Assembly: GCA_037127315.1 (NCBI GenBank)
Contig: JBBBDQ010000192.1
Span: 2,446,501 to 2,510,500 of the forward strand
Direction of reading: 5' to 3'
Source: Ascarosepion bandense
Lineage: Eukaryota; Mollusca; Cephalopoda; Sepiida; Sepiidae
DNA length: 64,000 nt
The translations under genes and the position numbers were made by a program. The notes under the pieces are model-generated. The model saw only the letters and a program-made list of their open reading frames with translations. It was not told the origin of the DNA and did no database searches. This document shows, one piece after another, positions 54,421-64,000 of this stretch. Every line of letters starts with the position of its first letter. The first letter of the stretch is position 1.

Positions 54421-55960
54421 TTGTCCACTTCTCACTTTTTTTTTTCTTTATTTATACTTTGAAATTCTGTCCACTGTGATCTTTGTTCCATTTCATTTTT
54501 TTTTATTTTGCTTATGCGTACAATGAATAGGTTAAATTCATAGAATGATGAGATGGATGGTTGATTTTGTTTAGCAGCATATCAACCTCTCTATGGGTTA
54601 TTTCATGCTGAAATCTAAATATTTTGAACACAATTTTATGGCTTCAACTAAATATATTTTGAATGCAAATGTATATCTTCAACTACAGATAAAATGTATT
54701 ATTGCTAATTTCACTTTTGGTAACTTTTTATATGAAAATGTATTGCATTTTACTATGAAAATGTTATTTTATACTTTCATAGTGTTTTTAATTTTGCTGC
54801 TGAGTGTAGTTTATTGTCATACACAGGACTGCAGGATGATGGGAATAAAAACTTTAATATTAACCAAAACTAATGATGGCCTTTGTTTATTCCCAAATAT
54901 TGAATAGGTAAAACACATTTGTTGAAGATACTGACAGTTTTTGATGACTAATCTATAAGATTTACATTAATCAGTTTACATGAAAAGAAAAATGAGATTA
55001 CAATTCTCTACAAGCTGTTACAACTGATAAAGTCTGCTAGGAAACTAAAAGGAACTAAAGAATTGACAGATAGTAGTTTTAACAGAAGGTTGCATCAGTA
55101 ACCCTAGTGTGGAAATCATTAATGTATAGGAATTAATAATTAAAAAATATTACACTGGCACAAAATAAAACATTGCAAAGGGATATATTCTATGAAAGTT
55201 ACATTTTTTCTACAATGTCACACAATGCTACTCAGCTAGTAAGGGTTCTAATTTAAAAGCACACTAAAAAAGCTTAAAAAGTAAAAAAATAGATTAAGTT
55301 TATACATGATTTTTTTTACTGATAAGAAAGTCAATCCATGCTATTAGTTTCGAGGTCCAAATTTTAGCATCAATTTGATCTTAGAAAATGAAATATTTCA
55401 ACATTTCTCCCAAAATATATTCTTTTTACTTGGATCAATCAAATTGTTAGATTTTAGCATTTTTGATTGAGAAAAAGGCTAATAAGTCAAAAGTGCAATA
55501 TAACATTTAGGGGATTTTTCATTAGTTCCTACTAAATTAAAATTTTTATAAACATATGTTACTTTCTTTTAATTTTCCTCTAAGGTTAGAGGTTGGGGCT
55601 TTTGCTTTCAAGCAGGGATTACACAGCATTTTAATTCTTTCAGTGAGGAAAAGAAAAATACAATTTAATTATTTTTATTTTTAAATTTTCTTAGTATATT
55701 TTACACCTTTTACCAAGTGTATTTTATAGCAAGTGATCCTTCAATGAAGTTCTTTATTTTTAAATTTCTCTTAGTTAACCCCTGTCACCCCCAGATCAAT
55801 TAGGACAATTCACTTTTCAGCTATAAAGAATTTCCCTGTGTGTTTGAAAAAAATAGTTTGGAAGATCTACAGCCTGTACCAACAGAAGTATTGCTCAAAA
55901 CAATCAAAATGAGGATTTAGCACAAACAATTAATGGAATAATAATATTTCTTAATTTCAG
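54421..55960. other. AT-rich spacer
   Basis: No gene was recognised. Open frames such as 54593-54907 are AT-driven. Confidence 0.5.
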
Positions 55961-56038
55961 AACATCATGGCATTATTAGGAATGAACATGTCCAAATTCA
56001 ATGATCAAGAGATAAAAAGACAAGTTTGGATAATTCAG
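55961..56038 (+). CDS. Candidate internal host exon, 78 bp
   Basis: A strong acceptor (atatttcttaatttcag, ending 55960) and a good donor (CAG|GTAATT at 56039) frame a 78-base block. It is open in one frame as 26 whole codons beginning NIMALLGMNMSKFNDQEIK and ending WIIQ. Both splice sites and the clean frame make it the most exon-like block on the plus strand, but it is too short to recognise. An AT-rich genome can produce such blocks by chance. Confidence 0.4.
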
Positions 56039-57054
56039 GTAATTATAATGTTGGGTTAACTTTCCTTCCTCTTCTCTAAAATATCCATCATGTTTGGCTA
56101 ATCATGTGACCCTAAACATACATTCAGTGATGCATAGAGAACACTTTTGGAGTAATAGATGCCACAAAGAGAAGATACTTCTTGGATACATGGGAAAAAT
56201 GCAATGTCTTGCAACGATGTGCTGGATTTGTGATTAAAAATAGATTTTGAGATATTTGCTAGCTTTCATTTTCAGAGTCAGTAAGAAGGCAACTGGCACA
56301 TTTTTACACTTTGTTAGCATGTTCTCTTGGTATAGAATATAATCTTCATTTATGTTCTTCCATCTTCTTCGTAGACATCTTTATATTTTTTAATGTGTAG
56401 GTAAATATCTGTAATTATGCCAGGTACTATTAAGGTTGGTCATATATATTTTGGAAAACTATCAACAAAAGTTTTCAAGTATTAAAATAAGAAAAATTCA
56501 TAAAAATAAGTTTAATTTTATTTAACAGAATATTTAAATGAATATGGACATCATAAATCTTCATCTTACATATAACCAAAATGTTGGAGCATTGATTGGA
56601 TTAAAACTTGTTACATTAGCAGTGGTCTGCCAGATTAGCTTTCAAAACATTGTTCAGCACTACAGCAAGCATCCTTTATGCTTGTGAAATATTTGGATGT
56701 GCATTCTCAATTAGTGTTGAGGTGAAAACATTTTCATTTTTGTGATGTAGTGTGTTTGTATGGGAGTGAGTGGATGTCTCCAACCTGCTTTTCACAGTTG
56801 TATATTTCTGATATAAAGAAATGTATTTTAACAAAAAAGCAAAAACTTGAAATAAAATGATCATCAATTGATCTTTATATGAGAAATGCTGAAAAATTCT
56901 CAGCTTAATCCACTTCCCAAAATCTAATGGTAGTGGATTGGTAAATAGGATTGTGCCTATTTGATTAAGTTAAGTCGGAGAGATATAAATTTTATAGACA
57001 AGTAAGAAGTTGATAACTGATTACATGTTGTAGAACTACACAATATAACAATAT
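56039..57054. other. AT-rich spacer
   Basis: Nothing was recognised. Confidence 0.5.
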
Positions 57055-59290
57055 GTCATCATCGATGGGATGTTTAAGTCAATTGGATGAACTAGAATTT
57101 CTTGAGACTTGGATACAGTGTTTTTCAGCCCAGGCTGCCGTTAAAAAATTGAAAGATGACAAGGCAAGAGCGGAATAAAATGAACTGATTTCTTTCTAGC
57201 TTCAGCAAGTTGTGAAGTTATAATGAAAATTTCTGTTATGACATACCCCAAACAATTAGAGAATTTGACTATTGTTGAAATTTTAGAAATTATAAAAAGA
57301 AATTTACAATCTAAAAAAGAAATTTTTCATAGTAGAAAGAACCAAATTTCAGTCCATTAAACAGAAACAAGACGAATGCATTTTGCAATATCTTTACATA
57401 TTGAAGCAGATTCTGCAAATTTGAGAAACTTGGCATCCAAGATTTACTATTGAGGATGAATTGATTCAATTACAGTTGAGTGAATGTATGGCTGATATAT
57501 TTCATAAATATAAGATATTGGAACAATTACAATTGAATAAGTTGTCCAACTGTATGTGTAGAAGTTATGAAACAGCTGTAATTGATAAAAAAATATAATT
57601 CTATTGAAAGCAATGTTGAAATGTACAGTATGAAAGAGGAACACAAGAAATGCAAATGCTGTAATTATGAGCATAAAATTGACAGAAAAATTTAGAACAA
57701 TTTGCTGTAGCTGCCTAAGAAAAATAATTTTCAGTCTGTATGCAAAGTCAAAAGAAAATAGACAATATAGAAAAAGTAAGAAAAGAGAGAATTAATGATG
57801 TTTTTTCAATACAAAACTTAAGGAAAAGAATTTTTTGAAAAACTGAAATGAAATGGAATGACATTTCCAATGCAAGTAGATATGGGGAGTGAAGTCAATC
57901 TGATTCTAAGAAATTTTTAAACACAAAAATGGGTAAACTGAAATTGAAAACATATCATCTGAAATTGAGACAATTTGATGGATCTTTTATAAAAACTTTG
58001 GAATGCTTCAATGAAATTTTTGAAATCTGTGACTGATTCTAAATTATTCCCATTACAGTAGTAGAACGTAAAAAAATATAGATTAATTAAAGGTGTAATA
58101 CATTGAAATTAATCAGTATCCTAAAATTAGAAAAAGTAAAATTGAGGGTGTTATAAAAAAGTGCGATAAAATAAGTATACAATTAAATGAAAATAATAAC
58201 GCTTCTTATTTTGAATTTCATAAATTACCTATTCACCTTCTGCCTTCGGTAGTTGCTAAATTAAAGAAAATAGTATAAGAAAGAATTTTAGTGCATGTTC
58301 CTCCAGGTGGTAGCAAATGGGCCTCCCCATTGTAATCTTTCAAAAAAACAGACAGGGATTTAAGAATATTTTAAAATAGGCATGAATCATAGAATATGCC
58401 CAGGCTCTTTTCCTGTTCCCAATATTGAAACTGCTATCCACAAATTATCAGGCATGAAATGTTTTGCAAGCATTGATTTAAAATCAATTTGATTGTAATC
58501 AAATAGAGACTAATGATAAATTCAAAGCATTTAGCCATATGGGATTATTAAAATGAATGAAAATGCCTTTTGTAATGAAAACAGCAAAGGGCCATTCTTT
58601 CATATATCACAAGAAGTCCATTTAAAAGTGTACATTTCAAGAAGATTGATGACAGTAGAAATAAATTATTCAAATACGGAAAAGAGGTACAGACAGAGTT
58701 TACAATTTTTATTAGGAAAAAAGTTTCTATTAACGTTGGACCATAAACCTCTAGAATTTTATTTTCAACCCTAGAAAGAAGCTACCAAAAGTTATTTTGT
58801 GTAGGATTCTAAGATGGACCATAAAATTAATGGTTCATGGTTTTTCCATTGAGTACATAAAAAGAAATACAATACCATATGTCAATGCACTGTCAAGGTT
58901 ACAATTTCATAAAGATCAAAAAGAAAAAATGGAAATAGAACATTGGTTGAAACTGACATATTACCTCTATAAAGATTGGTAATGGAAACTTTACAAGATC
59001 CAATATTAAACAAAGTTGCTGAAAGAATAAGAATAAATAGGTGGAATAATTGTTTTCTAAAACTGAAAGACCTTACAAAAAATAAGGCATAAATTAATGA
59101 TGGTGTTATATGCAACGGAGATGTAATAGTATCACCAGAAATAGTAACAAAGTTAAAAAGAGATATTTTTAAAAGTGTACATGATGATGTGCATTGTGGG
59201 ATAACAGCTATACATAAGAAATTAAAATTGGATAATGGCTATGTTGAAGAGATCAAAATTAAGATCCCATGGTATATGTTTAAGGTTAGA
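57055..59290 (+). pseudogene. Ty3/Gypsy-3 relic: gag, protease, partial RT, RNase H, integrase start
   Basis: The remnant is in pieces across frames. Gag: FQSIKQKQDECILQYLYILK (about 57350) and a DELIQLQLSECMADIFHKYK block. A zinc-knuckle-like KKCKCCNYEH follows (about 57635). Protease: MQVDMGSEVNLI (about 57875). RT start: RILVHVPPGGSKWASPL (about 58290), RICP and KLSGMKCFASIDLKS. The palm with YxDD is missing; sequence jumps to a RNase H end (RYRQSLQFLLGKKFLLTLDH, KPLEFYF, about 58690) and then an integrase start (KRDIFKSVHDDVHCGITAIH, about 59155). No LTRs were found. It is old and dead. Confidence 0.7.
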
Positions 59291-60834
59291 AGTGGTTAAT
59301 AAAGAGGAAGTTTATTGCTCAAACTGATAGAGGCCAGATGAATGGTAACGAATAAATTGGAATGTGTGGACTGAAATGGAAATCATCATAAGATAAGAAC
59401 TAGACTTTATATTTTATTTCAGATAGCAAGTCTTTTGTGAACATTTTTCATATAAGTAAACTTATATGTATATTTATTTCAAGTGTTTTGATATAAAGAC
59501 TTTTGTGGCTTATTGAACTTTTTCATATGTTTCTGTTGTGAATTATTCGTTTTGTGAATAAAACTAGTAATATACATATTCATGCTCAACATATACATTA
59601 CATATTGCACAGACATATATACATATACATATTACACACTCACTCACACACATACACACACACACACACACACATGGTAATATTTTTATTATTAGTTTAG
59701 AATAATTTACTGCAACACAAGGGCCATTGTGTTTCAGTACTATCTTATTAGCACCTCACCAGGCAGTGAAATATTTTTTCTGTTAGGAATCATTATATAC
59801 AGAAACTTTACAATTTTTACCATATCCAGACAATTAAGGGAGGAAGGATTTTCAGAGGGTTTGTCTCAATAAACCAATAGAAAGCCAGGTCATGCTGAAT
59901 AAAAGGAATTTGATTGTAAAGGTAAGAGGGGGCAGAGAATTGAAATGACTTGAAAACCAGACATTTTCAATGTCAGTGATGAAATAAATTGAATGTAGCA
60001 CTTGGCATGTCCTCGTGAAATGGTTACAGGATTTTCTTTAAGTTATTTTTCACTTAAAGTAGTTAAAAAGTGACAAAGAAGAGAAAGTTTTAAAAATGCA
60101 ATGTACATCAAACATATGTAGTTGACTTAGTGATTTGTACCTTTAACCAAAACAGATTAATTATCAGAAGTTGGGAGAAACAATAAATTTATGCTATGGG
60201 GTAGATTACAGATTATCTAGTAATTATTAGGAAAAACTAACTATATTTTGGGGTATATTTTCAACAATGATGACAGATAGAAGTTACTTTGCTACATTTG
60301 TTTAGCAGATGTAATTTGGGGAATTTAATAATTTGAAACTTTTATGCAAACATTGAAAACATGGCTCATGTAAAGATTTACAAGCTCTGTTTTTTTTTTT
60401 AAATATTTTCCATTTTATAGTAGGGGTGTGGTTGGCTTCTTTTAATTGCCAATAATAAGTAGAAAGTGATGCACTATTGCAGTAAGTCTTATTATTAAAA
60501 GATGAGATGTGCGGATAATGGTGGATTTTAAAAGAGTTCTTGGGACAACTGATATAAAACTATTTTACTGTAGAATTTTCTATGGTAGAAATAGAGCATA
60601 GGTAGACTATAGAGTCAGTTGGACATTTTTTTGTAATGAACACTCAATAGATTTTTGAAAATTGCAAGTATTGTTATTGTGATCATTAACTTTTTTTAGG
60701 ATGTTGTTGATTACTTGGGTTATTGTATCTGTTTAAAATTCTATTATTATGTTTTTTTTATGATCTTTTCAAGGTTATCCATACATCTATAGCTTAATTT
60801 TCTATAGAGAAAATAGTTGCTTGGTATATAACTT
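59291..60834. other. AT-rich spacer with (CA)n microsatellite
   Basis: A CA run occupies 59640-59674. No gene was recognised elsewhere in the stretch. Confidence 0.5.
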
Positions 60835-61699
60835 TTTTCAGTCATACGTATACCACCCACCTTCAATCATCAAACAAATACCCATATCAATCAGCCGCAG
60901 ACTATCTGAAAATTCATCTAACATACAGATTTTCAATAACAAAAGAACACCATACGACGAAGCACTAAAGAAATGTGGATACAAACAACAAATACAATAT
61001 ACACCTCCGCAATGAAAAAGCAAAAACAGAAAAAGAAATATCATCTGGTTTAATCCACCATACAACAAAGCCGTCAAAACAAACATAAGTAAGACATTCC
61101 TGAATTTAATAGAAAAACACTTTCCGGTGACAAACCGATTAGCAAAAATATTCAACAAAAACAACGTCAAAATTAGTTACAGCTGCACAAAAAATATTAC
61201 ACAAATAATAAAAAGCCACAACAAAAAATTAACAAAGTACAATAATGCCATCGAAGAAGCTCAATGCAACTGCAGAAACGGAACTACATGCCCACTCCAG
61301 AGAAATTGCCAGCAAACAAATATAGTATATAAAGCCATGGTAAGTGCAAACAACAACACAACGTACTACATAGGTGCCATTGAGGGACCATTTAAAAAAA
61401 GAAATAACAACCACAATTTTTCATTCTCCAACAGAAAATACTTGAATAGCACTACACTATCAACATACGTATGGCGTCTAAAAGACAGAAATATTTCTCC
61501 AACAATAAGCTGGGAAATACTGAAAAAAGCACCTGCTTACAACAACATTACAAAAAAATGCCTACTTTGCCTACATGAGAAAGTAGCAATTATATCTCAT
61601 ACCTCACAAAAGAACTTACTAAACACGAGATCAGAACTAATTTCCAAATGCAGACATGAAAATAAATACCTATTATCACAATTTATACCAAACGGATAA
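60835..61699 (+). pseudogene. Penelope-like element 3: C-terminus with Cys cluster and GIY-YIG-like domain
   Basis: The frame reads YHPPSIIKQIPISISRRLSE, NKRTPYDEALKKCGY, one TGA at 61013-61015, then KRNIIWFNPPYNKAVKTNIS, KTFLNLIEKHFP, KIFNKNNVKISYSCTKN, and from about 61262 CNCRNGTTCPLQRNCQQTNI, VYKA and TYYIGAIEGPFKKR (GIY-YIG-like, with a preceding Cys-rich motif). It ends KCRHENKYLLSQF to TAA at about 61699. A Cys cluster before the nuclease is a known variant among Penelope-like elements. The RT domain is missing (5' truncation). A second stop-free run of 190 codons makes this one of the better kept fragments here. Confidence 0.8.
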
Positions 61700-62204
61700 A
61701 AAAAAATCACACGTCTCTGCCATAGTAAAATTAATAATTAATAAAGACTAGCAAAGCATTAAAATTAGAATTTCTACCATTTAAATATACGCAACCACAA
61801 AAAATAATAAAACAAGCCAATAACCGACTTTAAAACAAAAAATAACAATACATCCTTAAATAAAATAATAGCAATTCTTACCTACCATAGTTTCACACAG
61901 AACCCATCAAAAGTACATATGTACGTACGAGAAATCGACATCTATTCGCGCGTTGACGTTGACATCGCTACACTATTCGAATACGCCAACCGAATGAGTA
62001 TGTATGTGTGCAACGGCACACATATACATATATATACCAAACCCCGCACGATTCGTATGTGTATGTTTATGAAAGCCTCAATGACCGAACGCGCACGCGC
62101 GTGTGTGTGTGTGTGTGTGTCCTTGCGCGTGTTGATGGGTGTACACACGTGCCCCCACTTCCACAAAAATACAGAATATAGCCAATTTTTTAAAAAAATT
62201 AATC
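61700..62204 (+). other. PLE-3 3' UTR with (GT)n run
   Basis: About 500 bases of non-coding sequence link the PLE-3 stop to a hammerhead ribozyme. It includes GC-containing, CpG-rich words (tattcgcgcgttgacgttga; gaacgcgcacgcgcg) and a (GT)n run at 62100-62120. Confidence 0.5.
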
Positions 62205-62250
62205 AGTTTGTCTGACGATCGCAAAAGCGTGAAACCCAGTGTTACAAACT
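62205..62250 (+). ncRNA. Type I hammerhead ribozyme at PLE-3 3' end
   Basis: Stem I: AGTTTGT (62205-62211) pairs perfectly with ACAAACT (62244-62250). Core strand 1: CTGACGA (62212-62218), a permitted CTGANGA. Stem II: CGC-AAAA-GCG (62220-62229) closed by a T-T pair. Core strand 2: GAAAC (62231-62235). Short stem III (AC/GT) with loop CCAGT leads to GTT (62241-62243) as cleavage triplet. All conserved positions fit. Hammerheads of this minimal type are known from Penelope-like elements. Confidence 0.85.
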
Positions 62251-62366
62251 CACACCTATCTATATGAATATATATATATATTATTACACATATATGCATA
62301 TATAAATATAGTACATATATGCATATACTTATTATGCATATATACTACTTATATATACATATACAT

Positions 62367-62988
62367 TACGACCTTGAATAAGTTCTTGCTGTTTTCCAAC
62401 AGATGGCATTCCCAGAACTGTGTGCATGTAGTTTTGAATGGTAACACATCTATGACAAAGTATTATAAGCAAAGTTGAAATTCCGTGTATGTCATTTTAC
62501 CAAAGTGTAAATAATTTTGTTTTTCATAGTATTAAATATGACAGATTTTATGCCAAAGAAAGTGTATTTGCAAGGAATTTTACTGCACTGTTTTATTCGA
62601 AAGAAATCTGCAGCTGAAACACACAAAACTTTTATTGAGATTTATGGCAACCATGCTCTGTCATAAACAACATGCAGAGGTTGTTTTAGATGCTTTTGAG
62701 AATAATGATTTTGATGTTGAAGATATAGAATGTTCTGGTGCACCAAAAAAGTTTGAAGATGAAGAATTGGAGGCATTATTTCATAAAAACTCATGTCAGG
62801 TGCAAGCTGAATTTGCAGAATCATTAGGAATTGATCACACAACAGTTTCAAAAAATTTAAATCCATTAGGAATGATTCAAAAGCAAGGACATTGAGCTTC
62901 ATCTGGGTTGGAGCCAAGAGACATTGAATGGTGTCATGTCATAAGTGAACAGCTGCTTCAGTGTCAGAAAAGGAAAGGTAGTAATGTT
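62367..62988 (+). mobile_element. Mariner-family transposon, 5' part
   Basis: It starts with ttacgaccttgaataagttc, matching the terminal inverted repeat and 5' UTR of the mariner at 30076. Transposase begins at MTDFMPKKVYLQGILLH (about 62537). The 3' part is missing: homology with the 30 kb copy stops at aaaaggaaaggt (62979), just before a palindromic MITE. Confidence 0.75.
62537..62979 (+). pseudogene. Mariner transposase N-terminal half
   Basis: The translation gives FIRKKSAAETHKTFIEIYGN, then, after a TAA near 62663 and a frame change, NNDFDVEDIECSGAPKKFED, EELEALFHKNSCQVQAEFAE, SLGIDHTTVSKNLNPLGMIQ and a TGA after KQGH (62893-62895). These are the two helix-turn-helix units of mariner transposase (GRP-type linker replaced by SGAP). 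The catalytic DDD domain is absent. Confidence 0.8.
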
Positions 62989-63099
62989 GTTTAAATTCTT
63001 CTGCCAAAATTCCAATATAAACTTGATAATTATTTTCCCCCCAAAATAACAAAAATAATTATCAAGTTTACCTTGGGATTTTGGTGGGAGAATTTAAAC
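62989..63099. mobile_element. Palindromic MITE, 111 bp
   Basis: Arms of about 48 bases (62989-63036 and 63052-63099) are reverse complements with about five mismatches, around a short centre (ccccccaaaataacaaa). It starts GTTTAAATTC and ends GAATTTAAAC. Flanks agtaatgtt and agtattatt are similar and may be a decayed 9-bp target duplication. Confidence 0.75.
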
Positions 63100-63359
63100 A
63101 GTATTATTTTTCTCATAAACACTCCTTTTGAAACACTTCCCATTTTCAAAGATTTTATGAAATGAAAGAGAAACTTAACCTGATAGTGAGTTGGAAATTA
63201 GTAAGTTCAGCCTGCACCCCCAATAACCTTTATGATAGAGGCAATCTATGTTTAGTTTAAAAAATCAAAATATTAAAATATCCCAAGCAAAAAATTGCTT
63301 TTGAACTTAAGAAAAGAATTTATAAGCAAATGCCATCACAAATTTAAATTTAGATACTA

Positions 63360-63655
63360 ACTTCATACTAATTAATCTAAAATTCATTTAAATAGTTGTT
63401 TCTTTTCTTCTTATAAAACAAATAATTAAATTATATTATATGATAACTTCCCTTTCTTAAATCTATATTCCTTCTAGTTCTATCGTTTGTTCTGTTGTTA
63501 ATACCAACATAGATTTAAATTTAATTTTCTAGTAATTAATCTAAAATTTACATTCCCTAAATATATTTGTTTTATTTCTTTTTATTAGCCATATAACTAA
63601 ATTATATTATAACTTTTTGTTCTTAGAACTATTGTCCTTCTAGGAGTTGATTTGT
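63360..63655. repeat. Diverged tandem duplication, about 165 bases
   Basis: Units starting at about 63367 and 63532 share taattaatctaaaatt, ataactaaattatattat-type and gtccttctagga-type words in the same order. Confidence 0.5.
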
Positions 63656-63699
63656 GCTCAACTAATATATAAAATAGACACAAACAATAAGACATTTAC

Positions 63700-63950
63700 T
63701 ACCTGCCCTTATAAAAAACCAACCAGCAAAAACTCTTGCATTCTCAACTATAAAAGTGAATGCCCTAACTACTACAAAATAACACCTATACACAATTTAA
63801 TTAACTGAACACAAATCAACTCCTTTGCAAAAAAGATATTTTACTCTGAACTAAAAAATATTAAGAAGACTCTCATTAATAATAACTTTCCAAACCACAT
63901 TGTAGATGAAGAAATAAGACGATACTTCAGATCTAGTGGGATTATTTATT
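63700..63950 (+). pseudogene. Penelope-like element fragment at right edge
   Basis: The plus strand reads SKNSCILNYKSECPNYYKIT, PIHNLIN, a stop, then KIFYSELKNIKKTLINNNFP and NHIVDEEIRRYF. This is the segment between the RT palm end and the linker of Penelope-like elements (TLINR-type helix, then NNxFPxxIVDxxI). It is broken by a TGA and ends near 63950. No nuclease is seen before the window ends. Confidence 0.6.
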
Positions 63951-64000
63951 TTTTATAATTTAACTGCTTACGATTGTGTGGATACAGATAGTATAGGTCT

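Noticed and set aside
1..64000. CRISPR arrays, operons, rRNA genes
   Set aside because: No regularly spaced identical repeats, no prokaryotic gene packing and no rRNA-like sequence were seen.

Overview
The window reads as animal nuclear DNA. It is strongly AT-rich by eye, full of dinucleotide microsatellites, and has no bacterial-style gene packing. The repeat mix (Tx1-like LINE, Penelope-like elements, Ty3/Gypsy, Ty1/copia, mariner, tRNA-derived SINEs, RTE-like 3' tails, hammerhead ribozymes) suggests a mollusc and most likely a cephalopod. That assignment is inference from repeat style, because no host gene here could be named. Almost everything recognisable is a transposable element, and most copies are broken by stops, frameshifts and later insertions.

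Layout. 1-6050: a decayed Tx1-clade LINE on the minus strand (ORF1 with CCHC finger and poly-Q; ORF2 with AP-endonuclease, reverse transcriptase and C-terminal Zn finger). 6050-8650: AT-rich DNA with RTE-like 3' tails. 8770-13345: a Gypsy pol relic whose integrase core is split by a 2.65 kb non-coding repeat called element A here. 13640-20580: AT-rich DNA with almost nothing recognisable. 20885-21250: a tandem SINE-like repeat carrying two type I hammerhead ribozymes. 21351-23748: element B, a second copy of the A family in reverse. 24748-29760: Penelope-like (PLE) fragments, SINEs and two possible host exons on the minus strand. 30076-32796: a mariner with both terminal inverted repeats and a palindromically arranged PLE inside it. 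34000-35280: another PLE/SINE fragment and two more exon-like stretches. 38259-42668: element C, the third A-family copy, split by a 2.5 kb non-coding LTR element. 44237-53429: a Gypsy element with both LTRs, split by a younger Ty1/copia element (47965-52693) with both LTRs, PBS, PPT and a 5-bp target duplication. 53480-59290: a LINE tail, a possible solo LTR, one exon-like block and a third Gypsy relic. 60835-62250: a PLE C-terminus followed by a convincing hammerhead ribozyme. 62367-64000: a mariner fragment, a palindromic MITE and another PLE piece.

The main biological story is nested transposition, with insertion order readable from who interrupts whom, together with self-cleaving RNA motifs linked to two different retroelement types. 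There are also a few weak signals of a host gene on the minus strand (about 27.0-35.3 kb) and one exon-like block on the plus strand (55961-56038). All coordinates of decayed element ends are approximate unless a repeat boundary or TSD is stated.
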